A DNA stretch of 7,585 nucleotides from Thermodesulfobacteriota bacterium (GTDB taxonomy: Bacteria; Desulfobacterota; Dissulfuribacteria; Dissulfuribacterales; UBA3076): assembly GCA_003645605.1 (NCBI GenBank), contig QNAY01000055.1, positions 1-7,585 of the forward strand, in the 5' to 3' direction. Position numbers and translations under genes: made by a program. The notes under the pieces are model-generated. The model saw only the letters and a program-made list of their open reading frames with translations. It searched no databases and was not told the origin of the DNA. Positions 1 to 6,800 of the stretch are shown piece by piece; position 1 is the stretch's first letter; each line of letters starts with the position of its first letter.

Positions 1-173
1 AGGACAGACGGCAGATTGTGTCTTATGGCAAAATCAAGTGCCATCTGAACGATTCGCGTGCCCAGGGTTTCAACATTTCCTTCCTTTTCTTGACCTATAT
101 GGATTAGGCCCTGATAAATGCTCAGGGCTAATGGCAGACCAAAAGGAGCAGAGAGTGAACCGATAAGGGTCAC
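1..173 (-). CDS. Partial open frame of unknown function, running off the left edge
   Basis: After the namZ stop (186-188) and an in-frame TGA at 180-182, the minus strand has a stop-free frame to the window edge. It could start at GTG 173 or the adjacent TTG 176; the first in-frame ATG lies well inside. The translation begins VTLIGSLSAPFGLPLALSIY and continues with an amphipathic stretch (ETLGTRIVQMALDFAIRHNL), which reads like real protein. I do not recognise the family. No good Shine-Dalgarno sequence precedes the start, and two other frames (one per strand) are also open over much of this stretch, so coding is plausible but unproven. If real, it would be the next gene of the cluster, beginning 12 bp past namZ. 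Confidence 0.35.
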   Translation of the reverse strand, partial: MTLIGSLSAPFGLPLALSIYQGLIHIGQEKEGNVETLGTRIVQMALDFAIRHNLPSV

Positions 174-185
174 CAAGGATCAAAT

Positions 186-1358
186 CTACGGATATAGCAG
201 CCAGGCCGGTCGGACCTTCTCAAAGTCTTTTAAGTCCCTGGCCCAGATAGACTGGATATCCATTGGATCTGTTCCGGCATTTACGGCCTCTCTCACCCTC
301 TTGTCTCCTATAATCAGATCCACTGGAAGGCGTTTGAACTCGTATTCATAGGGAGGATCTTTCCATGCAAAGTCCTTTGGATGCATCCTTTTGACTGCGG
401 CTAAAATGGCAAGGGTAGTAATATATGGCCGGTATTCAAGTCTATGCGTTACGTGGATCTGAAAGCCTTTGCACTGTTTTCCGGACCACTTGTGGAAAGT
501 CGGTTCGAAAGACTGTTCTCTCAGGACAAAACCCGGCAGTTTCCATCTTTTTACCTCTTTTCTCAGGGCGTCACTGTCAAGAAAAGGAGCGCCGAATATC
601 TCAAAGGGCCTGGTAGTACCCCTTCCCTCTGAGACATTTGTGCCTTCCCATACGACCTGCCCCGGATATACCATGGCTGTATCAAGGGTAGGCATATTTG
701 GAGAAGGCCATATCCAGGGGAGACCTGTTGCAGCAAAGTCCATCTCTCGCCTCCAGCCCTGCATCTTCACAACGTGTAATTCAATATCCAGACCTTGCTC
801 TTCCATGAAAAACATGACTATTTCTCCAATAGTCATGCCGTGACGCATTGGAAGCGGAGCGAGCCCCACAAAGGATTGACACTCCCGAGCCAGAAGATTG
901 CCCTCTATCAACCTACCTCCCAGAGGATTAGGGCGATCCAGCACAGTTATACCCACACCTGTTTTGGCGCAGGCCTTCATGGCCAGGTAGAGAGTCCAGA
1001 TGAATGTGTATACGCGGCAGCCTATGTCCTGAAGATCCACAACAAGAAGGTCTATCTCTGACAACTGCCAGGGAGAAGGCTCTATGTCTTTTCCATAGAG
1101 ACTGAAGACCGGGATATTAAGGGCCGGGTCAAATGCATCAGGCGACTCCTTCATGTTGTCCTGCTTTTCAGCATAAAGGCCGTGCTGAGGGCTAAAAAGG
1201 CACTTCAGGTGGCCTGACAACAAGGAGAATATCAGGTCCTTGGAGTGTCTCAGGCGTGAGTCAACCGAGGCCTGGTTGCAAAGGAGCCCCAGCCTTCTTC
1301 CCCTGACCCATGACGGCGTATTTTCCAGAAAGGTCTCAAGACCTGTACGTACATTCAT
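186..1358 (-). CDS. namZ: DUF1343 / NamZ-type exo-beta-N-acetylmuramidase (GH171 family)
   Basis: This 390-residue protein has the DUF1343 (YbbC/NamZ) architecture. Characterised NamZ of Bacillus subtilis removes terminal MurNAc from peptidoglycan fragments during cell-wall recycling; the same activity here is inferred from family. Visible conserved blocks are CNQASVD (27-33), LFSPQHGLY (54-62), DLQDIGCRVYTF (108-119), DRPNPLGG (141-148), PLPMRHGMTIGEI (168-180), and PSPNMPTLDTAMVYPG plus WEGTNVSEGRGTTRPFE (218-253), the last being the family's most recognisable stretch. The ATG is the earliest possible start, because an in-frame TGA abuts it, and GGAG lies 6 nt upstream. Length is normal for the core domain. 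No signal peptide or lipobox is visible at the N-terminus (MNVRTGLETFLENTPSW), whereas many relatives are exported, so this copy may act in the cytoplasm on imported muropeptide sugars. It lies 44 bp after recO and is probably co-transcribed. Family assignment is very secure; exact substrate is not. Confidence 0.9.
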   Translation of the reverse strand: MNVRTGLETFLENTPSWVRGRRLGLLCNQASVDSRLRHSKDLIFSLLSGHLKCLFSPQHGLYAEKQDNMKESPDAFDPALNIPVFSLYGKDIEPSPWQLSEIDLLVVDLQDIGCRVYTFIWTLYLAMKACAKTGVGITVLDRPNPLGGRLIEGNLLARECQSFVGLAPLPMRHGMTIGEIVMFFMEEQGLDIELHVVKMQGWRREMDFAATGLPWIWPSPNMPTLDTAMVYPGQVVWEGTNVSEGRGTTRPFEIFGAPFLDSDALRKEVKRWKLPGFVLREQSFEPTFHKWSGKQCKGFQIHVTHRLEYRPYITTLAILAAVKRMHPKDFAWKDPPYEYEFKRLPVDLIIGDKRVREAVNAGTDPMDIQSIWARDLKDFEKVRPAWLLYP

Positions 1359-1364
1359 TCACAA

Positions 1365-1368
1365 CTCC
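1365..1368 (-). promoter_or_regulatory. Ribosome binding site of namZ
   Basis: GGAG on the minus strand ends 6 nt before the ATG at 1358. Together with the in-frame TGA immediately upstream, it fixes that start. Confidence 0.7.
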
Positions 1369-1382
1369 ATAAAGACAACCTA

Positions 1383-1398
1383 ATTCCTCAATCCCTCA
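1383..1398. repeat. Two degenerate octamer repeats in the recO-namZ spacer
   Basis: On the plus strand attcctca (1383-1390) is followed by atccctca (1391-1398), and then by a third, decayed unit that enters the recO stop region. On the minus strand this reads TTGAGGGATTGAGGAATT. The 10-mer TTGAGGAATT also occurs exactly inside the octamer array of mfd (6346-6355, plus strand), linking the two places. Confidence 0.55.
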
Positions 1399-1402
1399 AT
1401 AT

Positions 1403-2161
1403 TTATTCAGTTCCAAGCCCGGCAAGCACTTTATAAGAAGCAGGTACCCGCTCCAAATGGTGGCAATGAAGGCTTTTCATGAGGGACCATGCCTCTTCAA
1501 GCACCGCATCTGTCATAGTCAGTCTATGGAGGTTGTCAAGAGGTCCTTTCTGAATATACCTTAAGGACTTAAGTGTTCCCAAGCCTATTTTATGGGTTTT
1601 TTCCCCTGCCTTCCGGCATCCGCTGCACACAAATCCTCCTGCATGAAGTTTGAAGACAACATGATCGCCCATCGGTGGCTTTTTACAGAGGAGACATTGA
1701 TCAAAATCAGGGGCATAACCTGCCAGGGTTAGAAGCAGAATCTTGAAAAAGAGAGTGGTCTTTTTTGGGTGAAAACCATCATTAAGAGAACCAAAATACC
1801 ATCGAAGGAGTTTGAAAAGATTTTTTTGGGGATCATCTTCCTTTGTCCAGAGATTGACCAGTTCGCAACATAAACTGGCCATGATATAGCATTCGAATTT
1901 AAGTCTTAGCTGCGGGAAATTATCCAGGATTTCGGTAGAGTCGATCCTGTTCAAACCTGTGGTGCGCGGCAAGGCCAGGGACAGGTTGAGCATGGTGAAA
2001 GGTTCAAGTGCATTTACAAAGCGGCGTCGGCTCCTTTTTGCCCCCTTGGCAATGCTCCGCATTTTTCCTCCAGCCATTGTGTAAAAGGTAATAAGCCTAT
2101 CGGATTCTCCCAGGTCCTGGCCTGAAATTACGAATGCAGGACTCTTGAGGATATCGGGCAT
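1403..2161 (-). CDS. recO: DNA repair protein RecO
   Basis: RecO is the recombination mediator that, with RecR (and RecF), loads RecA onto SSB-coated single-stranded DNA in gap repair; it also anneals SSB-bound strands. The 252-residue length is typical. The N-terminal OB-fold is visible at residues 8-80, with the characteristic FVISGQDLGESDRLITFYT and basic GKMRSIAKGAKRSRRRF stretches (DNA contact) and then LEPFTMLNLSL. A helical region follows, containing a zinc-finger-like site of two CxxC pairs (C156/C159 and C179/C182; CLLC and CSGC). E. coli RecO lacks these cysteines but many other bacteria have them, so zinc binding is likely. The ATG at 2161 has only a short GGA 5 nt upstream, but the N-terminus aligns as expected for the family. 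It lies 62 bp after rodZ and 44 bp before namZ, on the same strand. Confidence 0.93.
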   Translation of the reverse strand: MPDILKSPAFVISGQDLGESDRLITFYTMAGGKMRSIAKGAKRSRRRFVNALEPFTMLNLSLALPRTTGLNRIDSTEILDNFPQLRLKFECYIMASLCCELVNLWTKEDDPQKNLFKLLRWYFGSLNDGFHPKKTTLFFKILLLTLAGYAPDFDQCLLCKKPPMGDHVVFKLHAGGFVCSGCRKAGEKTHKIGLGTLKSLRYIQKGPLDNLHRLTMTDAVLEEAWSLMKSLHCHHLERVPASYKVLAGLGTE

Positions 2162-2177
2162 GTTATTCCGTATAAGA

Positions 2178-2241
2178 GCTGAAAGCCTGAAGCTGAAAGG
2201 GTTGATTATGATAGCTTTGAGCTTTAATCTTTGAGCTTTGA
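2178..2241. repeat. Inverted heptamer-cluster element between rodZ and recO
   Basis: The plus strand carries three 7-bp units, gctgaaa, gcctgaa and gctgaaa (2178-2198), then a 15-bp spacer, then four units, gctttga, gctttaa, tctttga and gctttga (2214-2241). Read on the other strand the second cluster is TCAAAGC-like, close to the TGAAAGC register of the first, so the clusters face each other. agctgaaagc (2177-2186) can pair with gctttgagct (2214-2223) with one mismatch. The right cluster supplies the last codons of rodZ (SKLKD) and its stop. The transcript may form an imperfect hairpin here. Confidence 0.6.
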
Positions 2242-2715
2242 TTGTCCAACAGGTCTTTCTCTCGATGAAGTGATCGCGGGAGGCGTGAGGTCTTGATCTG
2301 TTTCGTGTTTTTCATCCGAGGGCCAGAAGAACCAAATTGCCAGTATAAGCAATAAAAGAATAAGAAAAAGCGCTGCTGCTGCGCTGATTAAGTCTCGATT
2401 AAACAGAGAGACTTTATTTACATAATTAAATAACGGCTTATATGCCGGAGCAGTCGGCTCGTCAGGACTTTCATCATCATCACGAATTTTTTGGTAACGA
2501 AGGATGACGTCTTCCGGAACAAGACCTATGAATTCCGCATAGCTCTTTATGAAGCCTTTCACAAAGACCTCGGCGGGCAAATCGTTCCAGCGGCCAGCCT
2601 CCATTGTCCTTAACCTGTAGATCGCAATCTTGGTGCCTTCTGCTACTTCCTCCAGGGAAATCCCGCGCAGTTCCCGTTCCCGCTTGAGGTGTTCCCCTAA
2701 GGATTCTTTAAACAT
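2224..2715 (-). CDS. rodZ: RodZ-like membrane-anchored helix-turn-helix protein (short form)
   Basis: RodZ is an inner-membrane protein whose cytoplasmic HTH binds MreB and couples the cytoskeleton to the elongation machinery. This 163-residue protein has the RodZ-type HTH_25 domain at residues 5-76 (LGEHLKRERELRGISLEEVA, then TKIAIYRLRTMEAG, then LPAEVFVKGFIKSYAEFIGL). An acidic, proline-rich linker follows (78-95), then one strongly hydrophobic transmembrane segment at about 109-131 ending FFWPSDE, and a short hydrophilic tail of about 32 residues. The usual C-terminal beta domain (DUF4115) of full-length RodZ, normally beyond residue 200, is absent, and the 62 bp downstream cannot hold it. 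The last five residues come from a tandem heptamer repeat. The start ATG has only a purine-rich AAAAGAAAA upstream and no clear GGAG. It sits 31 bp after surA. The fold is secure; a full RodZ role is less sure because of the missing periplasmic domain. Confidence 0.8.
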   Translation of the reverse strand: MFKESLGEHLKRERELRGISLEEVAEGTKIAIYRLRTMEAGRWNDLPAEVFVKGFIKSYAEFIGLVPEDVILRYQKIRDDDESPDEPTAPAYKPLFNYVNKVSLFNRDLISAAAALFLILLLLILAIWFFWPSDEKHETDQDLTPPAITSSRERPVGQSKLKD

Positions 2716-2721
2716 ATTTTC

Positions 2722-2744
2722 TTTTTCTGAATGTTACAGAAAAA
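2722..2744 (-). other. Small perfect hairpin in the surA-rodZ spacer
   Basis: TTTTTCTG (2722-2729) and CAGAAAAA (2737-2744) form an 8-bp perfect inverted repeat with a 7-nt loop, filling most of the 31-bp spacer just upstream of the rodZ ATG (2715). The stem is A/T-rich and weak. Its 3' arm lies in the A-rich region that would serve as the rodZ ribosome binding site, so a modest translational effect is possible. It is not a good terminator: the stem has only two G-C pairs and no following T-run in the minus direction. Confidence 0.4.
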
Positions 2745-2746
2745 AA

Positions 2747-3727
2747 TCAAAGAAGTATCTGAATAGTTGATTTTGAACGTAGTTCCCCGAGCCACTCTTC
2801 AAACCGGACATTTATTTGCTTGCGGTAGAGTTCTTTTCTGATTTCCTTGATTTGATCCGAATCAAAATCAGTTTGTCCGCTTTGCACTATTTCCTTTAAT
2901 TTGAAGATTTGCCAACCCACCTGAGTATCAACTATGTCACTAAAATCGCCTGGTTTAAGGTTAACTACAGCCTGTTTGACAAAGGGTGCCATCTCTTTCA
3001 GGGTAAAAGCGCCCAGGTATCCACCGTCTTGGCCTGATGGAAGATCGGAATATTTCCTTGCCACTTCTTTAAAATCTTTTTCTTCGCTTAGTGCATTGTA
3101 TGCCTCTTCGATCCGTCTCCTGGCTTCCTTTCTGGATTCAGGATCACTCTGTTCAAATTTCGCACATATGTGTTGCATTATATAGAGTGGGGCATGGGTG
3201 CTATTATTAAGAGGATGTTCTTTTAAGTATTCATGAACCTGTTCATCAGTTACTACTATCTTTGCTCGCACCTGTGCATTTATAAGTTCTGCCTTCTCAA
3301 TTTGTTGCTTTAGCTCCTTTTTGTATTCTTCGAGTGTATGGCCTTCGGATGCAAGTTTTTCTGAAAGCTGCTCTCTGGTTATATGATTGTCTTCACATAT
3401 CTGGTCCAAGGCCCTCTCGATTTCCCGCTCACCTACTTTTATGCCCAGTTTTTTGGCTTCTTCCTTTGCAAGACGATCATCTATCAACTGTGGCAGGACT
3501 TGGGCAAAGATTTCCTGCCTTTTGGTCTCTATCTCTTCTTTGCTCATTTCTTCATTAGTGTATTTCTGAACCAGGGGTTGGGCCCAGCCTTCAAGTTCGG
3601 AAAGCGTGATCACATCTCCGTTTACTGTGGCAGCTATTCTGTCAATTATGATACCGTATGCCGGATAGGCCCCAAATGTCAGGACAGCCAACACAACGAA
3701 AAAGGTACGGAAAAATATATATCTCAT
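2747..3727 (-). CDS. surA: SurA-type periplasmic peptidyl-prolyl cis-trans isomerase / chaperone
   Basis: This is a 326-residue exported folding factor. SurA proteins chaperone outer-membrane beta-barrel precursors across the periplasm and isomerise prolyl bonds. Residues 1-25 look like a Sec signal peptide (MRYIFFRTFFVVLAVLTFGA, cleavage near AYG-II). The SurA N-terminal chaperone domain follows (26-165), opening with the hallmark IDRIAATVNGDVITLSEL and containing QVLPQLIDDRLAKEEAKKLG. One parvulin domain lies at about 181-279 (YIMQHICAKF, then DFKEVARKYSDLPSGQDGGYLGAF, ending VGWQIFKLKEI). A C-terminal helix (about 286-320) closes the fold. E. coli SurA has two parvulin domains and about 430 residues; this single-parvulin form is common outside gammaproteobacteria. 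The start has a good GGAG 7 nt upstream. It lies 111 bp after mfd and 31 bp before rodZ. Confidence 0.9.
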   Translation of the reverse strand: MRYIFFRTFFVVLAVLTFGAYPAYGIIIDRIAATVNGDVITLSELEGWAQPLVQKYTNEEMSKEEIETKRQEIFAQVLPQLIDDRLAKEEAKKLGIKVGEREIERALDQICEDNHITREQLSEKLASEGHTLEEYKKELKQQIEKAELINAQVRAKIVVTDEQVHEYLKEHPLNNSTHAPLYIMQHICAKFEQSDPESRKEARRRIEEAYNALSEEKDFKEVARKYSDLPSGQDGGYLGAFTLKEMAPFVKQAVVNLKPGDFSDIVDTQVGWQIFKLKEIVQSGQTDFDSDQIKEIRKELYRKQINVRFEEWLGELRSKSTIQILL

Positions 3728-3734
3728 ATGCTTA

Positions 3735-3738
3735 CTCC
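3735..3738 (-). promoter_or_regulatory. Ribosome binding site of surA
   Basis: GGAG on the minus strand lies 7 nt before the ATG at 3727, in CGGAGTAAGCATATG. It supports that start, which also gives an intact signal peptide. Confidence 0.7.
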
Positions 3739-3757
3739 GAAAAATCAGGGCCTGATG

Positions 3758-3832
3758 TTGAAATTAGAAATTTGGACTTCATGCTTTTGTTTCATCTCTC
3801 CCAAATTTCTACTTTCCAATTTCAAGTTTCAA
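3758..3832. repeat. Inverted heptamer-cluster element between mfd and surA
   Basis: Most of the 111-bp mfd-surA spacer is this element. The plus strand has two 7-bp units, ttgaaat and tagaaat (3758-3771). After a 33-bp centre come four units in opposite orientation (3805-3832), reading TTGAAAC, TTGAAAT, TGGAAAG and TAGAAAT on the minus strand. The innermost arms, tagaaatttgg (3765-3775) and ccaaatttcta (3801-3811), are a perfect 11-bp inverted repeat, and ttgaaatt (3758-3765) matches aatttcaa (3818-3825) in addition. The mfd-surA transcript could fold this as an A/U-rich stem with a 25-nt loop. No T-run or GC-rich stem supports a terminator. The architecture matches the rodZ-recO spacer. Confidence 0.65.
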
Positions 3833-3838
3833 ACGAAA

Positions 3839-6800
3839 TTATCCCTTTGTAGCCATTTTTAGTAGTACTTGCAAGGTCTGTCTAATGCTTGCAAGGCTAT
3901 CCTCATCTTTTTCAACAAATTCAGGAGAAATAATCAGTCTGCCATCCGGCAATAGGCGCCACTGCCGGTTTTTTTGTACTATCTGTATGAGTTTTTCAGG
4001 ATGAGATGGGCCTTCAGGCCCAAAACCCAGGACAATACGTTCTTTCTTATTGGAAAAACTCCTGTCAATCCGTATCACGTTCAGCAGCCTCAGCGTGCGT
4101 TTTATCCCCATTACCTTAAGTAGAGACGCAACTTCTTCCGGCATCGGGCCGAAACGGTCTCTGAGTTCCAGTGAAAAATCCGCATCTTTTTCGTTGTCTT
4201 CCAGTCGTGCCATTCTCCGGTAAAGGAGCAGACGCTGTTCCACATCCGGGACATACTCTTCAGGGATAAACGCGGGTATGCCCAGGTTTACTTCCGGGTC
4301 TATTTCGTCTTTTTGAGACAGTCCCTTGAACTCGTCTATAGCCTTTTGCAGTAATTCAAGGTAGAGTTCATATCCTACTTCTGCAATACTTCCTGACTGG
4401 GAGACTCCAAGTATGTTCCCGGCCCCGCGTATCTGAAGATCCTGCATCGCAAGGCGAAATCCGCCTCCGGACACAGAAAGTTCCATAATGGCCTTGAGCC
4501 TTTTTATAGACTCTTTTCCCATCTCGGATATCAGCGGAACAAGAAGATAGGCATAGGCTTGTTCACCGGCCCTTCCGACCCTACCCCTGAGCTGATACAA
4601 GTCGGCAAGCCCAAGCTTGTCAGCCCGGTTTATGATTGTGGTGTTTGCCGACGGGATATCAATACCGGATTCTATTATGGTGGTACACATGAGGCAATCA
4701 ATATCACCCCTTACAAACCGGATCATGATTTCCTCAATTTCGCTGGGTTTCATTTGTCCATGGATGACCTCTATCCTGGTATCAGGTGTTAAGCGTTGGA
4801 TATGCTTTGCCAGCCTGTAAAGGCCCTTTATCCGGTTATGAACAAAAAATACCTGGCCGCCGCGGCTGACCTCCCGTTCTATAGCCTCTTTTATTAACGA
4901 GTCATCAAATTCGGCCATGAAGGTCTTGACGGGTATGCGGTCCCTGGGAGGGGTGTTGATTGTTGAAAGGTCCCGGATTCCTAAAAGTGAGAGCTGAAGA
5001 GTCCTTGGGATTGGTGTTGCGGTAAGCGTAAGACAGTCAACAGTCTGCTTGAGCCTTTTCAGCCGTTCCTTGTGCTTAACCCCGAAACGGTGTTCCTCAT
5101 CCACGATCAGCAGTCCCAGGTCTTTGAATTTTACATCAGGCTGCAGCAGCCGGTGTGTGCCTATAAGGATATCGACCCGGCCCTGGCTGATCCCGCCAAG
5201 GATCTCTTTCTGCTTTTGTCTGGTCTTGAGCCTACTGAGGGCTTCTACAGTAACAGAATATCTCTGAAACCGCTGTATGAATGTCCGTTCGTGCTGTTCT
5301 GCCAGGAGAGTGGTAGGTACCAGTATGGCTACCTGTTTTCCGTCTTCAACAGCCTTGAATACGCCCCTCATGGCGACTTCTGTCTTGCCGTAGCCCACGT
5401 CTCCGCATAGCAGCCGGTCCATGGGTCTGGGTTCCTGCATATCAGAAAGGACTTCTTCTATTGAGGCAGCCTGGTCCCTGGTCTCTTCATAGGGAAATGA
5501 GGCTTCAAACTGCCGGAACATGGCATCAGGAGGTGAAAAGTCAAAGCCCTTGCTCACCTTTCTTGATGCATAGAGTTCAACCAGCTCGTGTGCAATTTCA
5601 GATATGTCCTTCTTGACCTTTTGCTTAGCAAGTTGCCAGCTTGAACTTCCCAGCCGGTCGAGCCTGAGAACGCGACCTTCTATCCCGATATATTTCTGGA
5701 CCAGTCCCAGCCGGTCTACCGGCAGATAGAGTTTATCTCCACCGCGGTATTCGAGGAAAAGGAATTCCCCCGGGACCCCACCTGTCTCTATCCTAACAAG
5801 GCCCTTATAAAGTCCTACGCCATGGTCCCTGTGTACGATCGGTTGACCTGGCTTCAGATCCTCAAATGTCAAATCGCTTACGGTTGTTTTCTCTCTCCCC
5901 CGGCCCCCGGTTCGCCCGGTACGTGCGCCTAACAGCTCTTCTTCCGTAAGGACTATGTATGCCTCACCAGGAAGGGCGAACCCTGAAGAAAGTTGCCCGG
6001 TACAAATCATAAGCCCGGGTCCTGCCGGGTCATTGGCCAATGGTGCTGAGAGTATGGGAGGCATGGCCTCATCACTGATAAGCTCATGATAGCTGAGGAG
6101 TTCCACCATCCTTTGGCCCTGCCGCCGGCCAGGCACTACCAGGACAATCCTTTCTCCCGCCTCGATCCATTCTTTGAGCCGGTCAAGCACCGGTCCGATA
6201 AGATCAACTCCCCTCTTTGCGCTTCCGAACATCAAGGTCAGGTCCGGCTTGCTCGATTTTATCTCCAGATCCTGAATGTTTGAAGTCGGCAGATTAAAGG
6301 AAGACTCTTTGGATTTGATGATTTGGTGATTTGGTGATTTGGTGATTGAGGAATTTGGTAATGATCTGTATACATTGATGTCCTGAAACAGCCAGCAGGT
6401 ATGATCCCTTAGCTGTTTTGAAAGCTGGTCCGTGTCAGAGAGTAGAGACTCCAGAGGAGAAAAAACTCTGTGTTCGTTAAAGGCTGATTCGTATGTCTGC
6501 TCAGCCCCTTTCCAGTAGTTTTTCAGCGCACTTTCAACTTCTCCGGGCCTGTCAATCAGTAGCGGAGTCTGTTGCGGAATATAGTCCAGGACAGAGGCGG
6601 GTTTTGGATAAAAAAGCGGCAGGAGCGCCTCATGTCCCTCCACCAGCCTTCCGGCCTCCAGTTGTTGCAGGATTTCATGGACCTTCCTGGCAGGCAAATT
6701 ATACTTTGCCGCCCGTTCAACCAATTTTCCATGGATTGATTCAAGCCTGGACCGGGAAAATATGAGCTCATTGACCGGGAGTAAAACCAGTTCACTCAGG

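Noticed and set aside
75..190. A third-frame peptide containing DLILGDPYRF, resembling the start of CbiB/CobD
   Set aside because: The frame has no start codon that fits, stops soon afterwards, and the residues after the short match do not continue like CbiB.
469..843. Plus-strand open frame of 124 codons within namZ
   Set aside because: It is antisense to conserved DUF1343 motifs, and overlapping open frames on the same strand show that it is a composition effect.
3744..3756. ATCAGG-CCTGAT palindrome followed by TTTT on the minus strand, as a possible terminator
   Set aside because: The arms are separated by one base, so only a 3-4 bp stem could form, and the T-run leads straight into the surA ribosome binding site.
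3383..3862. Plus-strand open frame of 159 codons across the start of surA
   Set aside because: It is antisense to the SurA coding sequence and the repeat-rich spacer. The translation is cysteine/phenylalanine-rich with no recognisable domain, while the opposite strand encodes a full SurA.
6312..6359. The octamer array as a possible CRISPR
   Set aside because: Units are 8 bp and contiguous with no spacers, and the array lies in frame within mfd.
6556..6795. Minus-strand open frame of 79 codons inside mfd in another frame
   Set aside because: It overlaps the intact Mfd frame, has no domain and is best seen as a shadow.
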